Part shown: positions 11,316-23,430 of the stretch, one piece after another
Layout: the number at the start of each line of letters is the position of its first letter
How positions within the stretch are numbered: position 1 is the stretch's first letter
NCBI GenBank assembly: GCA_019022495.1
Contig: JAFEKR010000006.1
Location: 3,410,001-3,474,000 of the forward strand
From: Epichloe hybrida
Lineage: Eukaryota; Ascomycota; Sordariomycetes; Hypocreales; Clavicipitaceae
DNA: 64,000 nucleotides
Direction: 5' to 3'
Notes under the pieces: generated by a model
The model's database searches: none
What the model saw: the letters and a program-made list of their open reading frames with translations, nothing else
What the model was told of the DNA's origin: nothing
Position numbers and translations under genes: made by a program

Positions 11316-14300
11316 CTAATTAGTAGTTACCTTTATAGATAACGACGTAGTCTTTAAACACCGTAGATTAGTAAGGTTAATTAGAAGAGGTAGCTTATCT
11401 AATAATGACTTGCCCTATAAAATAGGAGGGCCACATTTAATAATAAGTTATACTAACGGAAAGGTATAATATAGCTCTCTTCTTACTTTAGTATTAATAT
11501 CTATATCTATATAGACTCTGAAATAATAAAGAAAGGTTTAACACTAGTAGCTAAGCTATTCCCTTATCTTTCTTTGTTATGCGTTCTATTATGTATTTAA
11601 AGTTAACTGCCTTACCTTACGATCCTTTATATCCAAAACACAAAACACGTTATATAATTATAGTTATACCCCTTTCTCTCCTTATATTATAAGATCTGCC
11701 TCCCTTAATTAATTAGAATATTAGATGTAGCTAGACTATCTAGGACCTTTAGTTAATTTAGAGTTCCTAGTAAGACTAATAGCTATAATAATACTATAGA
11801 AGGCATTAAAATAGGAGATAGTAATAAATACCTTAATAAAGGAAAAACCCCTACCTATACTAACCTATACCCCTATATCTCTATAAGGCTTTAATAATAT
11901 ATTATAGAAGAACTACTCTAATAAATAGGAAGTTCTAAATATAAAAAGATAAGAATACCTAAGGAAATTAGTCTCTATATCCTTATAAAGACTAAATAAT
12001 ATAAGAAGTAAGGGTTATTTAGAAGAACACTATTCTCTGAATTTAGTAATAACTTCTATAAATAGTTAAGGGATAAGTTTATAGAAGGAAAAGACCTTTT
12101 ATAGAATAGACTTTAAGACTATCTTCTTTATAATAGAGTGTATATAACTATTAGAAGAGGCACTAAGATAGTAAATAACCTTAAAGAAGTAGTAAACTAA
12201 GAAAAATTTAGATTTTAAACTCTTAAAGAAATTAAAGAGGCTAGGAAGAAGTACATAGGCTTCTAAAAGAACCTATAGAATAAAGAGTTCTTCTATAATC
12301 TACTAGATAATAGTAATATTAGAACTAGGCAACCTACCCTATCACCCTATTTATTAGTATAATTACTATTAAAAGGATTAATAAGCTAGACTCCCCTAGG
12401 AAGACTAAGTTAATCCCCTCTAGGAAGGCCTAGCTAATCTCCCCTAGGAAGGTTAATTAACCTAGAGTTAAGACTACCTAAGGATATTATTTATAAGTAT
12501 TTATAAGTAACTCCCCCGCCTATACCTTTACTAGAGGCAAGTTAGTAGTATTACCCTAGTAACACCGCTAATAATACCCCTAAGCAAGAGAGTTACTAAC
12601 AGAGGTAACCTATGCTATCTAGGGCTAGTAGTATACCTATTAGCATAGCTTAAAGAGCTATAATTCCTCCTTCCTAATATAAGGAAGAGAAGGATTAGAG
12701 GGAATAATAAGCCCTAAGGGTGCTACTTATAAAGCTACCCTCTTACTTCCTAAAGACCTTACTACCCCTTCTATAAATATAAAGGGAAATACTTAGAGGA
12801 CCCCTATAGACCTAGAGACCTTTACTAAAGTAAATTATTAACCTATCTAAGGTATACCCTAAAGAATAACTTTATAGCGCTAATAACTATAATATCCTTA
12901 AATTAAAGCTTTAAACATTCTATAGAAAATATAAGTTACTTAATATCTAGCCTAAATAAGCTAGTTATACTTTTAAGGTTATACTTAAAGGTAAAGCACT
13001 ATAATACTATATAAACTACCTCTCTAAACCTAGATAACTATAAGATCTCCTTACGCTTATTAGCTATATAAGAGAATAATTTAAAACTAAGAATACATAG
13101 TAAAGATATCTACTAGAATAGAATAACACTTCCCTATAAGAAATAGCAAATAATAACCTAACTAAGTTAATAATTAAATACTTTAATAAACTCATAGAAA
13201 GACTAGCTATCTTATAATAAGCAGTGCCTAAAGTAAGCTAAACTAAAAAGGCACTCTAGAATTAACTTATTAGAGCTTATTATAGTATTCTAGAGTACAG
13301 AGAAGTAATTATAAATCCGCCGGACAGACTATAAGAGTTCTATAAATAGATTAGAATAACCCTTTATCTTATTAAGGAAGAGAAGAAGAACTATTAATAG
13401 TTCCTAACTAAAGCTATAACCCTAGAGTAATTCTAGACTAACTAAAGATATAATAGGAATAGAAAAGAGACCTAATACCCCTTAAAACCATAAGAAAGAG
13501 AAGGTACTCCTTACATAAAGAAGTGCTATATATATAGTAAGGAAGGATACTAGTTATCTAAGCACCCTAAAGAGGACTGTAAGAAAGCGTTTTAACACTT
13601 TAAGAACTACTACCTTACGGATTTAACTAATAACTTATATTATTTATTCCTTACTTAGTATAAGGGAGAACACAAGTCCTAACCCCCTATTAATAATAAA
13701 ATCGCTTAATATATAAAGAGTATTAGATTTAATAACAGCCCTAATAATATAGATAGGCTAGTACCTATAAGCTTCTTTACTTATAAAACCTAGATTAATA
13801 GCGAAAGAACGGTTTAATTCCTAATAAGGCAAGTAGCTTATTATAGTCTAAGCAAAGAAAACCCCTTTTAGCAGGAACTTATAAACAAAGCCCTAGCGAT
13901 ATTTATATTAGAAGATTGCTATTTCTATATAATATTCTAAGGGATCATGCCTAATATAGAAGCCGTAAAGTTCTTTATAGTAGGGCACCCTTAATTTCTT
14001 ACTTTATAACGTTAGATGCCTACATTATAGCTTAATAAATTAATAGCGAAGAAGGCATTAGTTAGATTTAGCGTAGGAGACTTAATTATTGCGCTTAGAG
14101 TAGCTAATATACTTACTCCCTTTAGAAATATCCTCTTTTAGGTTATCCCTATAAACACTCTATTTCTCTTATCCCTTAATAATATAGACTGTCTAAAGAT
14201 TAACTTTAATATCTCTAAGAACACACTATAATAAGGAAATATTAAAGTCCCTATTATACGTAAATAGGGGCATGCCTAGATGCTTTTTATATAGAAAGAA

Positions 14301-17300
14301 AAAGCAGTTACTTAGAGCTACCTTATAGAAGGCAAGCTATAGTAATTATATTACTACTTTAGGCATCCATTAATCCGATATTTACATAAGGTTCTTTGTA
14401 GATTAGGGCATAATATTAATATTAAAGCTATTAGGAAGCTAATAAGAATTTACTACTAATGCTAAATACACATAAATAGCCCTAATCGCTTTAAGTTTAC
14501 TCTTAAGGATAAGTATAGCTTTAATTATAAAGTAATAGTAAATATCTTCTACCTAGATAGTAACTGCCTTACACTCTATGCTATAGATATAGCTATAGCG
14601 TTTAATATAGTGAAATTCCTTAATAATATCTCTATAAAAATAACCTAGGAAGCCCTCTAAATATACTAGATTAATACTTACCTAGGCCCCCTAGACTTTA
14701 TTATTATAGACACTAGAATAAACTTCCATGGTAATAAATTCAGATAATTCGTAGCTTTAATATTAATTTTAATTAAGGAAGTCCCTATTAAGGTATACTA
14801 TAGCATAGGGAAGGTTAAAAGGTATTATAGGCTACTTTAAAGAGCCTATAATATAATTAGACGTAAATACCCTATAATACCAAAACCTATTACCCTTTAA
14901 ATAGTAATTAAGGCCCTAAATAACACTATAGGCCCTAATAGCCTTGTCCTAACCCTCCTTATCTTTAGAGCCTACCTATGTGTAATAAATAAGTCCCTGC
15001 TATCACCTAATATTACATAGTGTGTAATTATAGTATAAAAGGCTACTAAAGAGATTAAGAGACTCTATACTATCTAGAAGGTTAGTAAGGCCCTTATAGA
15101 ACATAATAGCCTAGACACCTTAAAGACCCTTAGCCTACCACTTAGATTAAAGGTTAAGGTCTAGTAAGAAAGTAAGGGATAGGTAGGTCTATATAAGCTA
15201 CTAGTAATTACTAGAGAAAGCTATATACTTAATATACCTAGAGGCCTAAAGACCTTTAGGTTAATATCTATTAGGCCTTACTATAATAATCCTAGTATAA
15301 AGAAAATAGTAAAGCCTAGTAAAGAGAAAGGAGAAAAAGGGCAAGAGGCCTGTAATAAGAATATAGTACTACTAATACTATTAAAGTAAGGACATAAAAG
15401 GCTATAGAAGAACCCTCCTATAATGCCTTAAGGTGCTAATACCTTCCTATTAGCAAAAGAACATAGTAACCTAGCTTTTATAATTAAGCTATATAAGGAA
15501 GGAATTATTAAGACCCTAGGTAAACTATTTAAGCTATTAATAAAAGCAGAGATTAACGCTCTAATTAAGTAAGGTATATTTAAATTTATTATATTTAATA
15601 AGGAAGAATATAGTAGGATTTAAATCTTTAATTCCTAGATTATTAATAAGATTAAGGGTAAGATAATAGAACCCTATAAAAAGTCACGCCTTATAATCTA
15701 AGGGTGTGAGAATAAAGGGAAACAAGCCATTCTCACACAGGCCCTAATAATTTAACGCGTAAGCTAACATCTTATCCTTATAATAGCCCTATTAGTAAGA
15801 TTAAGGAAATTCCTTATCTAGCTAAGAGATATCTATTAGGCTTATATACAGGCCTATATATTACTAGAGCAGCTAATCCTAGCACGCTTACTAATTTAAA
15901 TATAGCATCTCTACCTGCCTAGTATAATTTTAAGGGTTATAAAACCCCTCTACAAGCTTATAGAGGTAGGAACACACTAGTAGGTTATATATTATAAGTA
16001 TTATAGAGAGAACCTCTAGATAGAAACCTCTATATATAATCCCTACTTACTTATAACTACAAAGGAAAGCCCTAACTTTACTTATATTAGAATATAAACT
16101 AATAATATAATTAGCCTCTTAGATAAGAAGTTCTCTAAGAAGGAAGAGACCTAGCTTACTATAGTAGGCTTTAATGTAAAGCTAAAGTAATTCCTAACTT
16201 AGGACTACCTACTTACATTTAATAGTAGCATTATCTTACTAGAGAATAATACTATTAAGATCTAGTAGAAAGGGTAAAGCAACAAGTTAGAGTTAGTTCT
16301 AATAACTAACTTAAAGCGTAAATACATTAAGTAAAGGGCCTGAGGCGCTTATATTACCTTAATCTACTAACTAGAGGCTTACTTTAACCTATCTATTACT
16401 ATATAACACTAGGAGCTAACCCTAGAGGACGTAAAAGCCCTTAATTACTACCTAAAGTAGTAAATAAATTACCTAGAGAGAGGTCTAACGTTTATCCTAA
16501 TTAACCTTAAGAAGGCAAAGCTCTTTGCCTTTATAGATAAATCCTTTACTAATAACTAGGACCTATTCTTATAACTAGGATATGTACTTATCCTAGCGAA
16601 TAAAAACTACACTAATAGCAAGTTTATAATTAAAGGTAATATTATGCACTTTAGCTTAATAAAGAGTAAGAGAGTTACACAAAGCGTGCTTACCTTAGAA
16701 GTCTATAGTATAGTAGCTAGTGTTAATATAGCTTACGTAATCATAACCACCCTAAACTTAGTTACTAACTAACTAAAGCTCCTAAAGATCCTAGTTATTA
16801 TATATATAGATTTATACTCCTTATATAAGTGCCTTATTAAGCTTAGTATAATAAAGGAGAAACACCTAATAATCAATATTATAGCCCTTTAATAGTTATA
16901 TAAACACTAAGAACTCTATAAGATCTAATAGATTAACAAAGAGAATAACCTAGCTAATGCCTTTATAAAGGTATTACCTAATAAGGCCCTTAAGAGCTTT
17001 ATCTTAACTAACTAGATAACTATCTAGATAAAGGGATAGGTTACTTACGTATAACACACGTATAGTAAGAGGAAAAGGTAATTCTCTAGGAGGATAGCCA
17101 TAGGGACAAGATAGTAATACATAAGGGATTTACGCCCTTGTAGTTAATATCCCTAGTAGCCATAACCACGCTACCCTACTAGGCCCTCCTAGTAGACCAT
17201 AGAAATTAATAGTAGTGTGTAGGAGAATAAAGGTATTACTAAGGAGGAGAAAGATATTATATATATGCTAAGGTGTAGTATATATATTATTTTAAGGAAA

Positions 17301-17512
17301 AGAAAGGATTTAGAAGGACCTACTTATTCTTATATAGGCTTATAGGCTAAGCGAGATTATTATTTCCCTTTTATTAGTAACTATACACCTAGATAGTCTA
17401 TAAGTTCTTTTCCTTATATCCCTTATTAATTACATTCTTAATCTATCTTTCTTTTTTATTTCTATAATTAATATCACGTGTTAATAATTATATTAAAAGA
17501 GAGAAGTTCTAG
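11316..17512 (+). pseudogene. Copia B1 gag-pol remnant
   Basis: The plus strand, read through stops, shows a gag zinc-knuckle-like patch near 13525-13580 (KCYIYSKEGY, then KHPKEDCKK), where Tyr replaces Cys. Integrase spans about 14330-15130, with a conserved SIGKVKRYY block near its end. RT is at about 15480-16400 and RNase H at 16640-17050 (IKSKRVTQSVLTLEVYSIV). Relationship to Copia A is visible in RT and RNase H, but the LTRs are unrelated. Stops are mostly TAA/TAG. Confidence 0.85.
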
Positions 17513-17821
17513 TATTAGAACAAAGGTAATATTAATTACATATCACAGCCGCAATTACCTAGCAGAAGCTTAGGCTACGCGTGGACCCCACATGTGACTT
17601 ATAACCTAGCACGTTAATTAGCTAGGAAATATAGGGATATAAACGCGTAACCCCTTTTCCCTTTATGTATTATAACTTCTAGCTTTTTACCTCTCTTTTC
17701 CTAGAACTCAATTAATCATAATAATAGATAACGTAGCCTAGAATAGATAATTAATGACAATACTATTCTTCGGGCTCACGACTGTATTACACATTGAATT
17801 CAATACCCTGTGAATCTAACA
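17513..17821 (+). repeat. Copia B1 3' LTR
   Basis: 309 bp; starts TATTAGAACA (RIPed TGTTAG) and ends GAATCTAACA. It is followed by the TAAGG duplication. Confidence 0.92.
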
Positions 17822-19082
17822 TAAGGCTTTATGTGAATTACAAGGGTCTCAACAGGATTACCATTAAGAATAAGGCCCCCTTACTATTAATCTCCGAAAT
17901 TCTTAATTAACTAGCAGGCATAAAAGTCTTTATATCTTTAGATCTTTAAGAGGTATACCACTAGCTACATATCCATAAGAGCAATAAGTAAAAGACAGCG
18001 TTCTAATGCTACTATAGATATTTTAAGTACCTTGTTATGCTATTCGGATTAGTGAACACGCTAGCCACTTTTTAGGAATATATTAATAACGCGCTTAAGG
18101 GACTTATAGACAAATTCTACATTATTTACCTTAATAACATCCTAATATATAGTAATAACCCTGCAAGACACACAGAGCATGTCAAAAGGGTGCTAGAGTA
18201 ACTTTAGGATGTAAATCTTTACGTTAACCTTAAGAAGTGCTAATTTTCAGTATTACAGGTAAAATTCCTAGGGTTCATTATATCCAAAAAAGGCATTAAG
18301 ATAAAACCATTAAGGGTCAAAGCTATTATAACCTAGCTAATACGCTATAGTGTGTTTAATATTTAATTATTCCTTAGGTTTATAGGGTTTTACTAATACT
18401 TTATAAAATAGTATAGTAGGGTAGTAGTCCCGCTAATAAACTATCTAAAGGGTATTTAACTAGTAAAGTTTAAGCTAAAGCCTAGCAAACTTATAGTATT
18501 TAGAGAACTCTAAAAGAAGTTCTAGGAGGCACTAATCTTATTGCACTTTAACCTACTTTATTCACTAAGAGTAAAGATAAATATATCTAGTCACGTAATT
18601 AGAGCTATACTTATAATATTAGTGCTAGGTAGCTAGCACCTAGTGGCGTATTTTTTAAGGAAGTTAACTAATATTAAGCTTTGCTACTTAACCCTAGATG
18701 CTAAGTTATTAGTAATCTAAAAGACATTTCAGGCCTAGAGACACTACCTTATATATTTAACTTACTAGATTATAGTTATAACAGACCACCTTAATTATAA
18801 GTACCTAGCTACAAAGCTAAAGCTATCTAGTAGGCAGGTAATAGTATTAGATAAGCTTTGTCTATTTAATTTTAGGATTAAATATTATGTAAGTAAGCTA
18901 AAACCTGCTAATACCTTGTTAAGAAGAGTAGATTATATTAGTAAGGAGCATAAGGTAGAGGCTATATCCTCACAGCTACCTAACTTCTTAGCTAAGTTTA
19001 CAAATACTAAGTAGCAAGGGCACTATATATATAATAGTGTAATCACAAGCCCTAAGGTTATATTACTTAGCGTAGTTAATAG

Positions 19083-19149
19083 TGTTGAAATCAAAAGAGT
19101 GGACCGATCCGACTGAACCTAGGATTACAAAGCCTTATATATTTTAACA
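19083..19149 (-). repeat. Mini-LTR element, left LTR (3' LTR in element orientation)
   Basis: 67 bp; the plus strand starts TGTTGAAATC and ends ATTTTAACA. It is identical to 19339-19405 apart from one G/A difference at its fifth base. Confidence 0.9.
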
Positions 19150-19338
19150 CTCCCCCTGGAATTGTATATCTAGGTGCCCTATTAGAGGTTAGGCTTATAC
19201 TAGCAATTGAATTTCTTTAGTTATTTTTTCGGCAGGGTTCGAACCCATAACCTTGCCTCGCAGAGCAGTGCTCCACTGTGGTGGGCGGGCTAATACGCTA
19301 TAGTGAGCCACAACCACTGCGCTACCGGGCTCATAACC

Positions 19339-19405
19339 TGTTAAAATCAAAAGAGTGGACCGATCCGACTGAACCTAGGATTACAAAGCCTTATATATTT
19401 TAACA
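19339..19405 (-). repeat. Mini-LTR element, right LTR (5' LTR in element orientation)
   Basis: 67 bp; the plus strand starts TGTTAAAATC and ends ATTTTAACA. It is abutted by the putative primer-binding site on its left and the AATAG duplication on its right. Confidence 0.9.
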
Positions 19406-20468
19406 AATAGTTTATTATAAGATCACTACAAGGGCTATTCTAGCCTCTAGGGTTTTAAGAAGACGTAACTTAATTATATTATTAAGGAACCTAATAGTCC
19501 TACAAAGCCTATAAGTAGTACGCTAACTAGGTCCGCTAATTATAAGTAGCAAGGTCGCGCCTTATCTATATTATTTAATATTTCCATAAGTCTAGCAAGC
19601 CTATAGGTTAGGAGTCTAGCTAGGTTAGTAGTTAGCAAGTAATATAGGCACCCCCTTAAAACGCTACTTAGCTATAATTTATCTATAAGTCCAAAAGCAC
19701 ACTATAAGCTAGCTACTTATAGTAGTATTATAGTAAGAATACAAGTAGTCTAGCAAACCTCTTCTAAGTTTATGCATAACGCTTATCCTAAGTATATAGA
19801 ATTAGAGACTCTAATTTAAGTTATATTATTTTAAGTACAATAAGGTAATAACTTTACTATAAGTTAGAGAAAGCTACTTAAGAGCAGTAACCTAGAAGCG
19901 TCATAGACATAGTCCATTAAGCCCTCTAAGCTATTAATATTTAAGAATAGAGTTTTTATTCTAGTAAGTATAAGGAAGGAAGTTCTAATGCTTACCTATA
20001 ATAACCTAGTAGTAGGCCACTAGGGAGTTAGCAGGACCCTTTACTAAATTATAAACTAGTACTACTAGCTATTAATAAAGAAAGACACTAAGTTACATAT
20101 ACAAACTTACATAAGCTATCAAACTTTAAAGCTAAGGTATTATAAACCTTATAGTAAGCTAGTAGCGCTACTAGTACCTAATTAGCCTTTTCAAGAATTA
20201 TTAATAGACTTTATTATAGGGCTACCGCCTGTAAAAGACATAAACTAGACTTATAATGTAATCTTAGTTATTATAGACTATTTCATAAAGTATAGTATTT
20301 ATATCCCTATTTTAACGCGTATAACTAGCGACAGGTTAGCTACTATATTCTTAGAGTATATTTTTAGGGATTATAGCGCTCTAGAGGGTATTATTATAAA
20401 CTAGGGTTTAACTTTCACTAGCGGGTTTTAGATAACCTTTTACTACCTTATTATAACTAAGCAGTAAC

Positions 20469-20640
20469 CAGAGCATTGCAATACAATACAATACATTTGA
20501 TGTGTTGTGTATTATATTGTATTGTATTGACAATACAATACAATACAATACATTACACAATACAATACATCCAAAATTTTACAATACAATACAATACATG
20601 TATTATTTGTATTGTTTTGTATTGTTTTGTATTTTTTTTT
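20469..20640 (+). repeat. hAT-1 left TIR and subterminal CAATA array
   Basis: After the 10-bp TIR come many direct and inverted copies of ATACAATACA/TGTATTGTAT. Unlike the element's interior, these keep CpA and TpG dinucleotides. Confidence 0.85.
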
Positions 20641-21060
20641 CTTTTTTTTTAGTTTTAAGTAAATTCCTTAATTATAAGGTATATATAGTTAATATAATAG
20701 CTTATAATAGCTTATATATATATATTACTTCTATTACTTATATAACTTAAAATATTATTAGTGTTAAAGTTTAATTAAAAATAAATAAGTAATAAATTAA
20801 TATAATATAAATATAAATATAAGTATTTATAAGTAAATTACTATAGAAAAAGCTAGACTTATTAATTATTTAGTATTTAAAGGTTTTTTAAAATATTAAT
20901 AAAATAAAATTCCTTTCTTTTTTATGTTTTTAATATTATACTATTTATAATTTTATACTAATAGAAAGTAAGTCCTAATATAACTATAAGACTTACTTTA
21001 GTATATTTCTCTCTTTTTAACTAAAATTACATAACTAAGTAAAGAGATTATTATGTTTAT

Positions 21061-21487
21061 AGTATAACTAATAGGACCCACTTTTAGACCCACTTTTGTA
21101 TATATATTTCTTTTTAGCTAGAATTATATAACTAAGTAAAGAGATAATACTAGGTTTATAGTATAACTAATAGGACCCACTTTTAGACCCACTTTTGTAT
21201 ATATATTTCTTTTTAGCTAGAATTATATAACTAAGTAAAGAGATAATACTAGGTTTATAGTATAACTAATAGGACCCATTTTTAGACCCACTTTTATATA
21301 TCCTCCTCTTCTTAGCTAAAGTTATATAACTATAGAAAGGGATTATACTTGGTTTTTAGTGTTTAACAAGACCTACTATTAGACCCACTTTTATATATCC
21401 TCCTCTTCTTAGCTAAAGTTATATAACTATAAAAAGGGATTATACTTGGTTTTTAGTGTTTAACAAGACCTACTTTAAGACCCACTT
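21061..21487 (+). repeat. 99-bp tandem repeat inside hAT-1
   Basis: A unit beginning AGTATAACTA at 21061, 21160 and 21259 (exact 99-bp spacing) contains 'taggaccca' and 'agacccactttt'. More diverged units follow to about 21487. hAT-2 has fewer units; the roughly 207-bp length difference between the copies is close to two units. Confidence 0.8.
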
Positions 21488-22494
21488 TAAGAAACACTAT
21501 ATAACTAAGTAAGTAAGCTAAAAGTAGTATAAATAATTAAACTTACTTTTAAAGCTTATTTATTTATTTACTTAATATTAAAAAAATAGTATATATATTA
21601 TGATTATTCTTTATATAATATTTTAACTTTTCTTTATAAGCTTTTCCTTAGTTTTTTCCTTTTCTTTTAGTTTAAAAAAGGTTTAAAGCTAATATAATTT
21701 ATTATAATTATAATAAAATAGCTTAATAGTAAAAGAAGCATTTATTAAATAAATTTTAATTTTCTCTTTATAATAAATTCCTTATATATATAAGTATATT
21801 TTTATTAGAGTTTTAATCTTATTTATTTAGAATTATAAATTATTTCTTTAGGGTAAATATTATATTTAAAGCAAAAATACTATATTAAAATACATAGTAA
21901 ATCCTAAATAAAAGCTAGAAAGATAGGATAACCTTTAAAATATAAAGAATAAATTTTACTATAAGTTAAATTTAGATAATACTATTTATAGCTACCCTAT
22001 ATATATATATAGCTTAATAGTCTAAATTAGCTAAAACTTTATAATTCTATAACTAAATACCTTAATAGTATAAAAATTTAAGGATATCTTATTTAGATTA
22101 TATTAAAAATCTACTATATAATAAGTATATATACTACCTTACCTTTTTAATAATACATTATATTATATTGTAATGTATTATAATGTATTGTATTGTATTG
22201 TATTATAATGTATTTTTATATAATAAGTAATTATAATAAATCATAGAAAATAGATATAAGAATAAAAAGACCCTTAATATATTAAGAAAAAAATCATCTT
22301 TTAAAATAGATATAAAAGAATATTACTAAGATATTATATATTTAAAATAAGCTTACTTTTCTAAATAAGCTAAAACTTAATAGATTTTTAAATAAATAAC
22401 TAAATTATATATAAAAATAAGAATACTATAATTAGATTATTTAAAAAATCTACTATATAATGAATTTATATAATACCCCACTTATATTTTTCCC

Positions 22495-22644
22495 TAACAA
22501 TACATTGTATTGTATGTATTGTATTGTATTGTATTGTATTTTTAATACAATACAATACACAATACAATACATAGGGCAATACAATACAATACAATACATC
22601 GAAGGGCCAAAAAATACAATACAATACAATACAACAATGCTCTG
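22495..22644 (-). repeat. hAT-1 right subterminal array and TIR
   Basis: Mirror of the left array: clustered TGTATTGTAT/ATACAATACA motifs ending in CAATGCTCTG. A second, shorter array lies at about 22145-22215. Confidence 0.85.
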
Positions 22645-23430
22645 GCAGTAACTAAGCACCGCGTTTCACCCGCAGATAGATAGTTAGATAGAATGTCTAA
22701 ACCAAGTTTTAAAGCATTATTTAAGAGCCTTTACTTGCTTTAACTAAACTAATTAGGCTAATAATCTTTTAATAGCATAGTTCGCGTATAATACAAGTGT
22801 TTATTTAACTTATAGCTATACCCTAGCTAAGGCACTATAAGGCTATAACCCTAGGGGACTATAGTAAGTAGTTATAAATATTCCTATAGTAAATAACTAG
22901 ATAAAAACTCATGCTATTACACTAAGAGATAGACACATAGTAATTAAGTAGCTTCTAAGTAACTTATAGGTCTAGTATATAAAGCACTATAATAAGAAGC
23001 AGACCCTAATAAAGTTTAATATAGGTAACTATGTTTTATTATCTATAAAGAATATTAACTTATAGTAACCTAGTAGGAAGCTAAGTGTGAAGTACCTAGG
23101 CCCTTATAAAATCAAAAAGGCAATTAGTACCTATAGACTTACGTATTAATTAAGGCTACTACACGGAACGCATCTATATAATATTTTTAATATTACTAAC
23201 CTTAAACTATTTATAAGGGACCTATCTAGCGTAGAAGATATATCCTTACTATAAGAGAACGTTATAGATAATAAGCAGGAGTTTAAAGTTAAGAGAATTA
23301 TATTACATTATTATAATAGGAGACGTTAGAAATACCTAGTTAAGTGGAAGGGCTATAATACTTTAGAAAATTCTTAGGTAAAGAAAAGAGATTTTATTAT
23401 AATAGATATTATTAAGGATTATAAGTAGTA

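Larger units (their letters stand above)
11007..17821 (+). mobile_element. Copia B1: full-length RIPed Copia element in Gypsy C RT
   Basis: 6,815 bp, flanked by the TSD TAAGG at 11002-11006 and 17822-17826. It interrupts the Gypsy C reverse transcriptase exactly between its two recognisable halves. LTRs are 309 bp each. The interior reads on the plus strand as gag-integrase-RT-RNase H, the Copia order. A second copy with the same LTR is Copia B2 at 32166-52140. Confidence 0.93.
19083..19405 (-). mobile_element. 323-bp miniature LTR element (TRIM/SMART-like), not RIPed
   Basis: Two 67-bp direct repeats (19083-19149 and 19339-19405) differ by one base and have inverted ends TGTTAAAAT...ATTTTAACA. 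They flank a 189-bp interior, and the TSD AATAG lies on both sides (19078-19082, 19406-19410). On the minus strand, GGTTATGAGCCC begins immediately after the 5' LTR; it is complementary to an initiator Met-tRNA anticodon arm, as in half-tRNA primed Copia/Ty5 elements. The purine run CCAGGGGGAG directly precedes the 3' LTR. The interior has tRNA-like A box (19314-19324) and B box (GGTTCGAACCC, 19236-19246) matches. There is no coding capacity. CpA sites are intact, unlike all surrounding DNA. Confidence 0.88.
20469..22644 (+). mobile_element. hAT-1: non-autonomous hAT element, 2,176 bp
   Basis: Perfect 10-bp terminal inverted repeats CAGAGCATTG...CAATGCTCTG and a perfect 8-bp TSD GCAGTAAC (20461-20468, 22645-22652), the hallmark of the hAT superfamily. 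It splits the integrase of Gypsy C. Both ends carry dense TACAATACAA arrays, like the subterminal motifs bound by hAT transposases. The interior is AT-rich and contains no transposase-like frame, so it must have been moved in trans. hAT-2 is a near-identical copy in the opposite orientation. Confidence 0.92.
8749..23430 (+). pseudogene. Gypsy C gag-pol remnant (interrupted four ways)
   Basis: A CCHC zinc knuckle at 9864-9905 keeps exact CX2CX4HX4C spacing but now reads C-Y-Y-Y. Protease lies near 10080-10350 (ALFNIGAEY, from a D-T/S-G motif). RT begins at 10740-11001 and ends LFVLKK at the Copia B1 insertion. It resumes at 17822 with RLYVNYKGLNRITIKNKAP and the YLNNILIYS strand, the RIPed form of YLDDILIYS. 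RNase H spans about 18560-19060, and the integrase zinc and core regions 19940-20460. The integrase is cut by hAT-1, then continues LSTAFHPQIDS at 22653. A chromodomain follows at 23260-23430 (KYLVKWKGYNTLENS). Confidence 0.88.

Noticed and set aside
19230..19340. A tRNA gene on the minus strand (A box, B box and CAU-like segment)
   Set aside because: No 7-bp acceptor stem can be paired around the T-arm, and the Met-anticodon-like piece sits exactly at the LTR junction where a primer-binding site belongs. Better explained as part of the mini-LTR element.
20469..22644. A MITE or CRISPR-like array
   Set aside because: The short repeats have no uniform spacers, and the unit has hAT termini with 8-bp duplications.
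22453..22659. Short open frames in the hAT ends (also 20502-20750, 22460-22651, 25184-25369, 29912-30142)
   Set aside because: They run through the CAATA arrays on either strand, so openness results from the repeat's composition. The inverted hAT copies give the same peptide, which is not independent support.
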